Shown here one piece after another: positions 1 through 10,884 of a stretch of 64,000 nt of DNA (positions are counted from its first letter, which is position 1; the number at the start of each line of letters is the position of its first letter). A program made the translations under genes and the position numbers. The stretch is from Bryoerythrophyllum caledonicum (lineage: Eukaryota; Streptophyta; Bryopsida; Pottiales; Pottiaceae). The DNA is taken from positions 24,754,012 to 24,818,011 of the forward strand of contig OZ020521.1 of NCBI GenBank assembly GCA_963971425.1. Reading direction: 5' to 3'. The notes under the pieces are model-generated. The model saw only the letters and a program-made list of their open reading frames with translations, did not search any database and was not told the DNA's origin.

Positions 1-1410
1 GTCAGGAATGGCATTTGCATCACCCGCCGTTGTAGAGCCGCGAGCATGATCTCGAGTCTAGTTTGATGATGGCCAGAATCCTTCTTGAAGAGACTCCTGT
101 TTGGATGGCAAGGGACCAAAATCAGTTGGAGGAGACGCTCCTAGTACAAAATGTACGGGGCCATGTCGGCGGTATATCTCTTGTCTCTGAACATGCCGCT
201 CTTCCAGAATTCAATATATTTTGCAATCCCGTTCTTGATGAAGGACTGCTTCTCGCTCACCCCAGTGGCACGTGCGACCTCCTTCTCAAGATTTCTCTTG
301 TTTGGATTAACTCAAACGTCCCCCCAAAGGGATTTGAAGGGGACTGGGTTTGGATCTCCAACAAGGAGGCATGGATTTCCCTCTTCGTCCGCGGTCCACA
401 TCTTGATAGGCTTTCCTGAATTAACCAATATGTCAGTTGCAAGAGATCATGACGTAATCGAAGCTTGAGTAAGTGCATGACTGAAACCATGAGTTCTATT
501 AGCGAGTAGCCGACGAAGGACCATTGACATGTATGAGGAATACCTAGTAGGATGCATAAATGACAGGTGACTGACTAACTTACCCGGAGAGAGCCAAAAT
601 GAATCAGTCGCATTTTTCTTGTATGTCATCACTAGCCATCCAACGTCTTCACCTTCTTCCTCAACGTAAAATTTGAAGAGGTGCATCTTGCAAAGTTCCA
701 CAATTTTATTCTTGTCGTCGTGATGGTAGATAGCAATGAAACTCTTAAAATCAGCAACCTCTTGCACAAGTTTATGAATGAAGGCGACGGTCTTCTGTGA
801 GTCCATAAATGCCTTCATTAGGTCAGCCAAACAGTATGTATTCTTCCGCTTGATGAGTTTTGAAAGGTAACTAAAATGTGCATCAATGTCTTCATGAGTA
901 TGACCGATAATTAAAAATCCCTCAATGACCTCCTTGAAAATTCTCCTCGCTGTGAGTAGCGAGCAAAACGCTGTAAGAAATCAATTCTTGTTGTCATTGG
1001 CGGAGTTATCAAGCTGGAGAAATAATTTCCGTGGAAGCGGAACTTCCGGTCTTTCCAGTAGAGCATGTTGATTTATGTCTTCCATTGATTCTAGAATTCA
1101 AGAGCTGCATCTGGACTTGCCATGAAGAAGTGCTTCAAAAAAAGGATTCCGCGGCGGTGTGGTAAAAAGCTCCTTTGACTCTCTAACTGGGCATCTCTCT
1201 AGTGCTCGCAAAACACGACAGATTGAGGATATGGTGAAATTCGAGTCCCCAGGCCACAACGATGTTGAGTAATGAGCGTAGGCACCATTGCCATGGCCAT
1301 TAATTAGCATCCTTGTACATGAGATCGGGATTTGACATAGCCTTGCGATAGCCTTGGTAATCCTTTGTATTCTTGGAATGGCCATCTTTGAGGTATCCAT
1401 CTTATCGTGA
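1..1410 (-). pseudogene. DUF7869-family protein, C-terminal half, decayed
   Basis: Minus-strand reading shows the family landmarks in order: GHGNGAYAHYSTSLWPGDSN near 1235-1300, LDNSANDNKN near 982-1014 and GHTHEDIDAHFSYL near 863-905, followed by a C-terminal part with GKPIKMWTADEEGNPC near 380-430 that runs to the window edge. These are the conserved signatures of DUF7869 proteins, which in plants mostly come from repetitive transposon-like genes; their biochemical role is not established. The frame is broken by TGA at 1098-1100 and 981-983 and by further stops below 450, so it is a relic. Two other loci in this window (37-38.6 kb and 52.9-55.9 kb) belong to the same family, which supports the assignment. 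The N-terminal half is absent; upstream lies AT-rich DNA. Confidence 0.75.
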
Positions 1411-2472
1411 ATTATACAAAGGAACTCTGATGGGTACTGAATGGACTGAGCAGTCGGGAATTGCTACTGTGTGAGTCGTGAGCCATAAGCCGTGAGCTGT
1501 GAGCCACGAGCAGTGGTTGTTAGGGAAAATTTTGACCAATATTTTGAGAACGAGAGTGGAAACCACCAAAATTATATAGTATGAAGCCTATATCCGTGGA
1601 AAATTGTTATGAACTAGAAAAATAATAAAGCCTATTTGTGTGCAAATTTCACATGTGTATTTATACAACAATCTTTCCACCCTCGCCTTCCTAAACATCC
1701 ATCCATTTCTCCCAATCCCTACATGTCCATCAATATCCCTCTATTTGAGTCATTTTCATTTTTTGAATCCATTTTTTATTACCTTCGTTCTTTTTTCTAC
1801 ATGGTTCTTTGAGTTTTTAAATTTATTTATTTCAATATAACCTTTTCAAGCCAAAGTAACTCTTTGATTTTCTTTTCCCACTTCTATATTACTTAGTACT
1901 TTTCTTCCACATACCAATTTTTATTGTATTTTATTAGTCTTTTCATTTCTATCTCTTATTTGTCTCTAATATTTCCACAACTCTCTTCAATGTAATATGT
2001 AAGGTGGTGCATAATATATTTTTATATTTGTTGTAGTATGTTTATATTTAATTATAGTTTTTCATTTCTATCATATCCTCTATCATTACAATTTGAATGA
2101 ATTCTAATCATCTATTAAATATTCATTATTGTGCTTTTCTTTCTACTTATTCATATTACGTGTAAATTGGCTGCCATTTCTGTCATTCATCTACATATTA
2201 AAATCTAAAATGCTCTTAATTTGCTTCTGAAAGGATTGTAGTAGTTCCTATCTTTGTCAAAATTGACACTCTAAAACGACCTTCTTCAGTTTAAGGTTTA
2301 GGGTCGAATGTCTCTATTAATTTATTTTTATTACAAGTTAATTAATTATTTTTCAGATGATATGCAAATATCAATCAAAGAAGTAAAGTATATAAGATCA
2401 AAAAGCGGTTCAAATGATGAACACAACCGTAGAAGATAGTAAAGTTTCAGGTGGAATACCAAAAATACAAAC
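1411..2472. other. AT-rich spacer, no gene seen
   Basis: This stretch is AT-rich and pyrimidine-rich on the plus strand. Near 1468-1513 there is a short imperfect run of an 8-9-bp unit (GTGAGCC/CGTGAGC-like). Short open frames here have no recognisable domain and biased T/C-rich composition, so I do not call a gene. Confidence 0.6.
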
Positions 2473-2740
2473 TCATAGAGTGAAACGAAAAGATGTGAAA
2501 CAAAGAAGTACATCACTAATGCAGAAATAAAAAGTAATATTTGGACTATCATCGTTGTTGATGCTATCCTCGATATCCTCAACTGCTTCAATGTCCAAGT
2601 ATTGAGCAACAAGAGGGTCATATCGGCGGGTATGATATGGTGGGCGTGGAAATGATACCGTAGCCATCGCTTGCGCTAAGCCTTCTATAAGCGGCGGAAG
2701 TAGAAACGGTCGAGTAGGTGATTTGGCAATGGCCATCAAT

Positions 2741-2819
2741 CTACAAAGAATAAAAAAATATTGTCAACGTACAATTCTAAAATATGAAAGTATAAAAAAA
2801 AAAAATAACCACAACTTAC
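2741..2819 (-). other. predicted 79-bp GT-AG intron 2
   Basis: The minus-strand donor is GGAA/GTAAGTTG and the acceptor is TTCTTTGTAG/A, with a T-rich tract between. Removing it joins the block ending HIAKQNCLR to the one beginning LMAIAKSP in the same frame. Confidence 0.65.
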
Positions 2820-3021
2820 TTCCTCAAACAATTTTGTTTTGCAATGTGACGCAGTGGAATGTCATCTTCGTCTATGTTAATAACCGCTTGCAAAGAATTA
2901 GAGATTTCTGGCGGTGGTGGCGTATCTTGAAGTGATGCAAGGACGACCTAAAAAATTACTGGATCGGCTTCAAAAGCAACCAAATGGCGGCTTGAGCAGC
3001 GGCAAGCGCGAATAGAGGCTC

Positions 3022-3101
3022 CTACAATTAAGCCAAAAAATTAGCGGAATTCAAAAGCCTCGAAAACAATAACAATAAAAAGAGAAGTGTGGCACTATCA
3101 C
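3022..3101 (-). other. predicted 80-bp GT-AG intron 1
   Basis: On the minus strand the segment starts GTGATAGTG after CTTCTACAG and ends TTAATTGTAG before GAGCC. Removing it joins ACA-G to GA-GCC and gives an uninterrupted T-A-S-T-G-A-S-I-R motif, while reading through breaks the motif. Confidence 0.7.
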
Positions 3102-3339
3102 CTGTAGAAGCAGTGGTATCAAGGACAACACCACGAGGCTTTGTCAATGCCTGAATTAGGGTCTGCATTAAAATTGGATCCTTCTCCCGGCCTCCTCCCC
3201 ATGGCATAACTCCATTAAGGAGTTGTGTTTTTGCCGATACGTTGTTGAAGATGATATCATTGTCACCAACATTGATATAGCCATCCAACGTAGGTTGATC
3301 TTATCAAATTTAATACCTAGAGATCATCATATTTTACAC

Positions 3340-3541
3340 ATTTTGCTTTTCCAACAACATGTAGTGAAAACCTTCTTACTCATAGTTTGGATTGTCATTT
3401 GAAATCAAATTTAGTTTACAAAAAAATAAAACGTGGAATGGCAATTTTTAAACTCCAGTATTTGCGCACTTGATTTGAGTATGCTACAGTTCTTCTCTAC
3501 CTCTAAAAATTGGTGTGTAGGGAAATATCATCATAAGGTTG
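3340..3541 (-). mobile_element. fragment of the dispersed TTAA-type (piggyBac-like) short element
   Basis: It shares long word matches with the full copy at 20181-21126: the AACAACATGTAGTG-like part, the TTTGGATTGTCATT part, the CTCTACCTCTAAAAATTGGTGTG part and the following AACATCAT-like part. Neither terminus is present. The rest of 3289-3836 is AT-rich with nothing else recognisable. Confidence 0.6.
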
Positions 3542-3836
3542 GATTTGGATATTTTGAGGTGATTTTCTTAAAAAAAAATTCTACAAGAATTCTGAAATAG
3601 AACACATTGATATGTTAAAAAATTATAACTATGCCACAAGCAAAACCATATAAAATACAAAAATGTCGGTCTTTGTACGGATATATGAAAAAAGGTTTTT
3701 TTACTTCTTATGCCCAAATTTCAAAGGCATGCAGTACATATTAATCTAAGACTATTGCTATAGCCACTTTAAAACGTGCATGTTATCTAGTACAGTCGAA
3801 TAACGCCGGAAGGAATAAAGTAAAACTTATGTATTA

Positions 3837-5336
3837 CTAATACATTGACCAAAAATGCTCATGAGGCGTGGGCCAATTGTATGTGTCGCTGAAGCGTGCA
3901 ATGATATGAAACAACCCTCCAGCGCCCTCTCCGTTTCTGTTGCAGACTCTCTCCATGTACATATGAAATGCATCCGCAAATTCTTGATTTGAGAATACTA
4001 CGGAACTCCGAGATTCGCGTTGCAAATTCTCGTAGTCTATGAACATTGTCCGCCCGTTGATTCGTTGCGCTATTCAGGCCATAGCGAACTCCTTCGAAGC
4101 CATCGATAACTTCGGAATCATTTGCACATTCGCATCTGGTTTGTGCAAGTACGCAACCCGCGGATCCACCCACCATCGCTTTCGCAGAGTCTCGGCCATC
4201 TCTTCACGATTCGTGAACGTATAAACAGACTACATCGGTTCGTTAACCTTCGTGGTCATGCCCCAATCGCATACTCCAATATACACTCGCAATTCATCTA
4301 GAGGGAAGTGGAGGAGGATATTGTCCGGAGACAAGTCGTTGTGGAGATTGTTGCTCTTGTGGACCTAGTTCATGATGCGCAACAATGCCCACGCAAGCTC
4401 GGTCCGTTTTTTGCGAAAACGAAACAACTGATGAACTCAAATAACCTCATCCTCGGGGAATCTCCCATAGTTCAAATGTACAAAGACATCGTCACCAAAC
4501 TTGATATCCTGGTTCAACATCTTTCGAATTGTCCCGCCATTCCACCAATACGCCAATACGCATAGCCTTCGTACTTGTCCGGATGAATGGCCACGAAACG
4601 GATGACACCTAGATGTGGAATCCTCACTGCCATCGACTCGTTCTGATGCTCCACTTTTGCCAAATCCGGCCGTGTCTCTGATTGGTTGGACAGTTTGGCA
4701 GCAAATTCCCAGAATGGTTCAATGCCCGGAGCACCCTCAATGTGGACTTTGAGAATGGTGGCGTATCCACTTCTTTGATTGGCATTGTCCATTCGTATAA
4801 CCGCGGCTGTTGGCGGAATGGCAATGAGATGGGCTTTTTGCAGCAGGTCTTCTTGGTGCCCCTCTATCGAGTTCCACCATCCCACGGAGCCACGCCTGTT
4901 TTGATTCTTGGCGAATGGCTTCATCTGGGCCACGAACAAATCAGCCTTCAATAACACGTCGTTGAAATCTCCATCCGCCACGCGATTGAACCTTCCAAAC
5001 TTAGTCAACAAGTTCTTAGCATTCAAGAGTGCATCGTGCACTCTAGCAACCAAGAACTTCAAAAACCCCTGCTTCTGGATCTCCGTATTCCGCATCGGGG
5101 CTAGAAGCGCGTCCATCATGAGCTGCCGCATGTCCCTTCGAAACTTCTCGGGGCCTTCATCCCGATATCTGACGTACTTGTTCTCCAATGATCGAAGAGT
5201 ATTTGTCTCACAGAATCTAACAATCAGTTCTATGTGGAAAATCTTACAAGCCTAAGATGGATTGTCGTGAATGGGATGAAGCTTTGGAGTTTGGACCAAA
5301 GTCCGCAACCTTCTCTTTCTTCTTGTCCTTCGGCAT
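3837..5336 (-). pseudogene. atypical protein-kinase-like gene, copy A (decayed)
   Basis: The start MPKDKKKEKVADFG at 5336 is matched by copy B (MPRDKKKQKVADFG at 17422). A conserved N-terminal region follows (ENKYVRYRDEG, then FAKNQNRRGSVGWW), then HNDLSPDNILL at about 4311-4346 with CDWGM just after it (about 4257-4271). These resemble the catalytic loop (H-x-D-x4-N) and Mg-binding D-x-G of kinase folds; the HxDLSPxNIL form recalls fungal FunK1-like and aminoglycoside-phosphotransferase-like kinases, not plant receptor kinases. The C-terminus RFSDTYNWPTPHEHFW also matches copy B. Damage includes an early frameshift near the N-terminus, an 8-bp duplication at 4545-4560, and in-frame TGA/TAG stops. 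Substrate is unknown. A GC-rich block with a TATA box lies 218 bp above the start. Confidence 0.65.
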
Positions 5337-5536
5337 CTTCTTTAAACCGCCGCCGTTCGTACTTAGAACAAGTTTTCAGAAAAACTTTCCAAAAACTGGC
5401 AAAACCTCCCCCCCCAATGTCAATCACTTTTCCCCTCCCAAACATGAGGAGCCAATGGATGGAAAAATGCCAGCCAAAGCCACTCCGCATCCACTCAAAA
5501 ATATATACTTTAGAGAGGAAGGAAAAAGTGAGGAAA

Positions 5537-5900
5537 TGAGGTGGGCGGTCGGCCTTTTATAGGGTGGCGGACGGCCATGAGGCCGACCACCACCAGGGGC
5601 GTCCGTTCTCTAATCGCCCGCCCGATCGAACGGTCGAGCGGCCGCCGCGCGCCCGCGCGATCAAATTGCGGCCTTCTGATCGGTCTGCTGGCCGTTTGAT
5701 TATGCGGGCGGCCGATGTGCCGTCCGATCGCCCCGACGGCAGCGGCCAATCAGACGGCCTATCGCAATTTAAGGGCTACGATCCGGTCGCATGGCACTTT
5801 GTCGAATCCGACGGTCCAGAAAACTTACCAGGGCCTTCCGTAAATGCATTTTTATCCCCCCCTAGACGGTGCGTCCGACGTAACATTAGGACGTCCTCGT
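5537..5900 (-). promoter_or_regulatory. GC-rich upstream block with TATA box
   Basis: A strongly GC-rich segment, full of CGGCCG, GATCG and CCGCCCG words, stands out from AT-rich surroundings. On the minus strand CCCTATAAAAGG gives a good TATA box at 5554-5561, about 218 bp above the kinase-like start at 5336, with a pyrimidine-rich leader between. A similar arrangement precedes the gene at 22.3-23.3 kb. Promoter function is inferred; it could also be part of a repeat. Confidence 0.45.
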
Positions 5901-5933
5901 GCTAGGACATCCTAAGACGCTCTCAGACCTCTA

Positions 5934-5984
5934 AGGACGTCGGATTGGTTACCCTGCCTAGGACGTTGGATTGGTAACCCTGCT
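5934..5984. repeat. two tandem copies of a 25-27-bp unit
   Basis: AGGACGTCGGATTGGTTACC and AGGACGTTGGATTGGTAACC are followed in both cases by CTGC. The unit lies at the junction between the GC-rich block and the truncated retrotransposon. Confidence 0.6.
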
Positions 5985-6739
5985 TGAAGTCCTTGTAAGA
6001 CGACGTAATAATATCATGGAACTCTACCACTAGTAATTTGTACTCCACCATCATTTCTTCGATCAATCCAACACCCACCTTAATGCAACAGACTTCCTCC
6101 GCCTCATGAGAGACCGCCTTCAACTTTCAATCATCGTGATGCATGTGTGGTTGTTGAGTAGGTCCCTTGCACCAATCATTCGGGACTTGAGGGTACACCG
6201 CGCCCGAACCGCTTGCTAGAATGCCGGTGGATGTCCTTTTAAAGTAGAGAGACGGATTGAGGGGCCCTTCGTCGACCAAAACCTCCAATTTTCTCACTTG
6301 TGTGCCATTGACATCCATCTCAAACACCTCCGCGGGTTCTAAATCATCTAATAGTGGAACGACGCTAGGCTCCAACTCTGCCCTCATCTCAATTATATCA
6401 CTCTTCATAAAGTTCACTCAAATAGCTTCATCCGCACTCGAAGTGGGGTGTTCTCTCTACCATTCTACAAACTCCCCGGTGGGAACCCATTCATAGAGCC
6501 CAAGACCCATGCTCTTGAACGGCACCACGTTGACCATCACTGGTTGGGCTCTCTCCACCACCTTGTGAGGTACAAATCTCACCTTCTTGAGAGGTTCTTT
6601 TGCCAACACCTCTCGTGACTCATACCCAAAAGAGCTCATGCACTCGTGGCACAGTCCCAATCTACTTGGTTGGATATGAACCTCGGTGGGATTCTCCGGA
6701 GGTCCATAGGTGATGTGGAATTTTGGTCCTCCCCATTCT
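5985..6739 (-). pseudogene. Ty3/Gypsy element 1: protease-RT linker and truncated RT start
   Basis: Reading continues from the protease across the CACTA insertion: FHITYGPPENPTEVH, then SRLGLCHECMSSFGYES, and near the end VEYKLLVVEFHDIITSSYKD at about 5987-6048. The last piece resembles the conserved entry to plant Gypsy reverse transcriptase (Y-x-x-L-L-x-E-F-x-D-x-F-A-W-S-Y). No catalytic RT motif follows; the similarity stops at about 5985 where the GC-rich block begins, so RT, RNase H and integrase are missing from this copy. At least one in-frame stop lies near 6124. Confidence 0.6.
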
Positions 6740-6742
6740 ACT

Positions 6743-7710
6743 CACTATAAGAAAACAAGGGTTTTTGAGACGCCCCCGCGTATTTTTGGTCGTCCCACAG
6801 GACATCAAAAAAGAGGGGGGACTCGGCCTAGATTCCTTGTTTTTTTGGGACATCAAGCTGAACAGGTGAGGACGTAGCTGGATCCGCATAGACATCCACG
6901 ATAACGTCCTCACATTTGAGACGTCAAGAAAGACATCCACAAAAACGTCCTGACATTGGAGACGTAAAAAAGGACGTTTCAGAGAACGCGCCTCTGCTAC
7001 GTCAGCGCATGGGACAGTTCCCACTAGTCTGCGGATAGGGGGGCAGTCCTCACTTTTTCAAGACTGAATAAGGGCGTGACACCTCTCTCTCTCTCTCTCA
7101 GCTCGCTAGGGTTTGTGTCTCTCTCTCTTTTTGTCTGTGCGCGTGGGAGAAGTGAGTGCGCGTGTGAGTTGTATGTGCATTGTGTGTGCGTGTGAGTGTG
7201 GAGTGTGTGCGCAAGTGTGTGCGCAAGTATGTGTGTGTGTGTGTGTGTAAGATTGTCTCGGGAAACACCCCATGAAATAACGATAAAAACGTAGATGTCG
7301 AGGTAAACGTCTATTTGGACGTCTACGTAGACATTCAATAGTTCTAGAATGATGTCCAGGAGGACATCATCAGCAACCAACAACATCCAAGAATGGGCGC
7401 CACATCAGCCGGTGCCACGTCGGCGGGCATGTCATGGATGAAAAACATTGTGACGTGTCCCTACCCATTTTCAAAAATCCCACGTGGCGCTAAGTTGGAC
7501 GCCAAATGGCACGCTCTAGGCCCTCGAAAAGACCTCGTCGTTTTGGATGTCCCAAAATTTTTTACACGTTTCTTGGGACATCACACGGATTTTCTTGGAT
7601 GTCCAAGGCATGTAAACACCCTAGATTTTAGTTAATGCCCCTTTTGACGTCCATTTTGATAAAATGCACGTTCATTTTGACGTCCCAAAAACCCTTGTTT
7701 TCTTATAGTG
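6743..7710. mobile_element. non-autonomous CACTA (En/Spm-type) element, 968 bp
   Basis: The left end reads CACTATAAGAAAACAAGGGT and the right end is its inverse, ACCCTTGTTTTCTTATAGTG. The 3-bp target duplication ACT is at 6740-6742 and 7711-7713. The interior carries many direct and inverted GGACGT/GACGTC words near both ends, as expected of subterminal transposase-binding repeats, plus CT (7081-7101) and GT (7196-7248) microsatellites in the middle. No transposase frame is present; open frames inside are microsatellite artefacts. It sits inside Gypsy element 1, whose reading resumes on both sides, so it is the younger insertion. Confidence 0.93.
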
Positions 7711-7713
7711 ACT

Positions 7714-8698
7714 GTAACGTTGGCAATTCTTAACCAAGGCTAACCTAGTAGCAACGAGTATGCCTCCTTGTTGGAGTGCATTCGAATGACTTGGAAGGTG
7801 AGGGAATATTCCTCACCCCCTGTGATAACCTTACAACCACTAATTTGGCCTAATGGGGCCTCTGAGCTCTAGTTAGCTAGGTTGATGAGTAGGGTGATGG
7901 CCCCGTGATGTCTAACCCCAATTTTTCCATGGTTGATAGTGGCATAATGTTCAAACCACTACCACCATCTACTAGTACATTGGGTACCACCTTGTCCACA
8001 ATTGAGACCTCAATTTGGACCGCCTTAACCTCCATATTGGGGTGTGTGGATTTATTACGGGCGGCCAATCTAACCTTTGACCTAGGGCGTTGCTTCACTG
8101 GGGTTCCCGACCTAAGGATCTTCCTCATGGGTGGTGATACCTCCAATAATTGGGCAATGGTTATGTCCGCCTTAAGACGACTCAAATCCGCCTACAAGAC
8201 ATAGGGACCTCCTCCCACATTCTCTTCAACACATGGGAATGACCCTAACTTCGGAATGGGGATTTGTGGTCCCTCCTATGCATCATGGAAGGTGGGTAGT
8301 GGATTTCGGAACTTGGATGCCCCGTGCAAGTACCTAGAGTTGGCTCGTTCAATATTCTCCACGGCTTTCTTGGTGGTCTCATTTAGGTCGGAGAAGTGGA
8401 GAGAATCCTCCTCCGAGGTATCACTATCTTCTGGTATGGGTGGAGGAGGACTCAAATACTTAGTATCTTGCCGGTTTGACCGAGTTTGGACCGCTAACGC
8501 CGGCAATTCATGAGATCTCTCCTCCTTGGCTGAACTAACTTCATAGAAGACCACGTTGAGCTCCGTGAGAGAGGGAGAGTGTGTGGATACCACCTCACTT
8601 GACATGGTCACATATCGGACGTCTTGTGGTCCTTGGTTTTGTTGCCCCCCGTGGGGTTGTCCCGTGGGGTTGTCTTTGGCCAAGAAGGATGTAGCCAT
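7714..8698 (-). pseudogene. Ty3/Gypsy element 1: linker and aspartic protease
   Basis: The minus strand encodes a Ser/Pro/acid-rich linker (SPPPPIPEDSDTSEEDS near 8410-8460), then LSRLKADITIAQLLEVSPPM and the retropepsin motif VLVDGGSGLNIMPLSTMEKL near 7920-7980, with the catalytic Asp in D-G-G-S. Beyond the stop at 7877 the frame continues to QVIRMHSNKEAYSLLLG and PWL at about 7714-7800, the conserved C-terminal part of plant Gypsy proteases. One stop replaces the usual Arg of LLGRPWL. The protein would cleave the Gag-Pol polyprotein in an intact element. The CACTA element interrupts the frame at 7713. Confidence 0.8.
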
Positions 8699-10198
8699 CC
8701 TTGATGTTTACCTCCATTGGAGGATTTTGGTTTTGGCGGTTGTTATTGTAATTGTAATAGAGGCTAGGTGGCTTAAGGGTGTTATTGGAGGGAGGGTTAC
8801 CCGCACCCCTCAAGTGATCTTGGGCTTATTGAGGATAATTCCCTGGTGGAAAGGTCATGGGAATCACCTTGTCCGGTCTACGATACACGTAGGTAGGGTG
8901 ATGACCGTCAAAATTGCCACATACCACTCCACTCTCTATCCAACACTACCCTGGTGCATGCCTCTTCCCACAAGTTTGATGTATTTCAAAACGTGGTAGC
9001 TGCAGTCTTCCATAGCCCTGACTCGGGGAAGCGTAGCCTTGTAGACCATAGTTGGTTCCCGCCGGTAGCTGATCTCTATGGGGAGGCACATAAGGGGATT
9101 GAGTGTTTTGGTGCTGAGGTATTGCCACTACGGTGGTGCAAAAAGGACTTGTGAGGCCCGGTTGGTCACATTGGGTACACCATAAGCCCGACGCATGCCT
9201 ATCTGATTCTATGGGTGGAGGTGTTTGGTTGGGCACTTGGTACTTAATCAACAAGGCCATTTAGTCTTGCATGGCCTTGATTTGTTGAGCTAGTTGGTCT
9301 TGGAAGCCTTGTTGGTCTTGGAGGATCTCGTTCTTTATCTCATCCTTCCATGTGCCTTGCTTCTCGTGGTATGTGATTTCGGGGAGAGCAACTGGGGGCC
9401 TAACACTCAAGGGTGGTGCATAGTAATTCCACATGGGGACTTGAGCACCTACATGTCTTTGGGTAGGTTCTAAGGCTGGTCCTTTGCCCTTGGCATAGAT
9501 GGGGATGAAACTAGGGATGTGGTGCTCCTCCTTCTTCTACATTCGTTCCTCGTCTCTATCGATTTGTTCTATCAATCTTGCTTGAGCCTTGACAGCTACC
9601 AATGAGTTGGGACGCGCCTTCAAAATCTCCCTTATTGTGCCTTTGTTATTGAACCCTTGAATGAAAAATTGAGTCAAGGTGTCGTTAGTGAGGAGGGTTC
9701 CCACGAATCTTGTAACCACCAGCTCAAACCTCCTATTGTAGGTCGTGATTTCCTCCCGTGGACCTTGTCGTAGTGCGGCTAAGACTATGAGGGCATTACT
9801 TTGACCTACTTCAAGCCTAAAGTGCTCCAAGAAGGCCCTCATGAGGCTATCTCAATCTTTGAATGTGCCGAGAGGGTGGTTTCTACACCACTGGTAAGCG
9901 GCGTCCTTCAAGGTACACGAGAACCACACTAGAAAATAACCGGGGTGGTAATAAGACAAGTCGTGAGGAGCTCTAGAAAATGTTCCACGTGTGCGGAAGG
10001 GTCTTCATCCTTGGTTCCTCTAAATGTCGGCAAGTTTCGCGGCATAGGAGCCGCTTGTAAGCCCTTGGGTACTACGATGGATAAACCCCTTGGCTGAACC
10101 AAGGGATTGATGGAAGCTTGGTTAGGGGGTGGTCCTCCCAAAGCCATGGTAGGGGTTGATTGGGTGCCTTGTTGTCTAATTGTATTGGTGGTGTTCAC
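8699..10198 (-). pseudogene. Ty3/Gypsy element 1: gag
   Basis: A retrotransposon gag core is readable across a frameshift near 9950: LPTFRGTKDEDPSAHVEHF, then YHPGYFLVWFSCTLKDAAYQ and, from 9842, MRAFLEHFRLEVGQ with QGFNNKGTIREILKARPNSL. A Gln/Pro-rich part follows, then Cys-rich nucleic-acid-binding segments (WCTQCDQPGLTSPFC near 9165-9215; QTCGKRHAPG; VCGNFDGHHPT). In the first, the zinc-knuckle His is Leu. In-frame stops include a TGA at a position where Trp is usual (near 9860), TAG near 9540 and TAA near 9259. Gag would package element RNA. Start choice at 10198 is tentative. Confidence 0.75.
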
Positions 10199-10884
10199 AA
10201 ATCCTACTATGGGGCTGACCTAGACTTCAACTTAGTGAAAGGTGGTGTTTTCCTTGATATCCTTGGTATCCCCCTTCCACCATTCATAAATTGAGCTAGG
10301 CATTACCCAGTAGGAGGAAAACAACACAATTCACGGGACGGAATACAAGCAACCATGTGTGTACAATGTTATCATCGTCAAGAAGACATATCTGGCTGTG
10401 TTGCCAGCCACCCTGTCACTATTAGTCGAAGGCAGACCGTGGACCTAATCAAACTCTAACGATACTAATGGCCAATCAATAGTCACGCAATAAAATTTTA
10501 GAGGGGAAGAACGTACCTTTAAGCAATTCCTGCCACTCTACAAGTTAGCACGAGGTTCATTTCATGCAATTCTTAGTTGGCCATCCCTAACGTCCTATGG
10601 CAAGTTTTCCACACGGCTCAAGTGAAAATCACGGTTCACTATTCTTTAACAAGGTCACCATGTCCAATTGGTTCTATCTTACTACACACGGTCTTAATGT
10701 TATCAGGAGGGTATAGGGAACATACCGTATGCTGTGCTCCTTCCGAGCTGGAGCCTGGACCCCAACACCTTGGATACGTCCCCACCTCTACGACTCTCCA
10801 TGAAGTAAGTTGCTTCTTTACTGCGTTTGTAATTTCATCCAACGGTTAGTAATAACAAGACTTTCAAACAACATACAGGTTTCA
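10199..10884 (-). other. Ty3/Gypsy element 1: untranslated leader
   Basis: This lies between the gag frame and the primer-binding site. I find no domain in any frame; short open frames are not conserved. Position and length fit a retrotransposon leader. Confidence 0.55.

Larger units (their letters stand above)
2473..3288 (-). pseudogene. SAM-dependent methyltransferase-like gene fragment with two introns
   Basis: Three coding blocks on the minus strand join through two introns. Block one (3102-3288) ends in GVVLDTTASTG and block two (2820-3021) begins ASIRACR, so the splice restores a glycine-rich methyltransferase motif I (D-x-T-A-S-T-G). Block two continues with RHLVAFEADPVIF, which resembles the acidic strand-2 region of DNA-methylase-like Rossmann domains. 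Block three (2473-2740) is acidic and has no known motif. A TAG at 2948-2950 interrupts block two, and no clear start is visible above 3288, so I call it a pseudogene or fragment. The fold assignment rests on one motif plus the intron logic. It lies between the DUF7869 relic and the kinase-like gene, all on the same strand. Confidence 0.5.

Noticed and set aside
7024..7386. A 120-codon His/Thr-rich frame
   Set aside because: It is coded by the CT and GT microsatellites inside the CACTA element.
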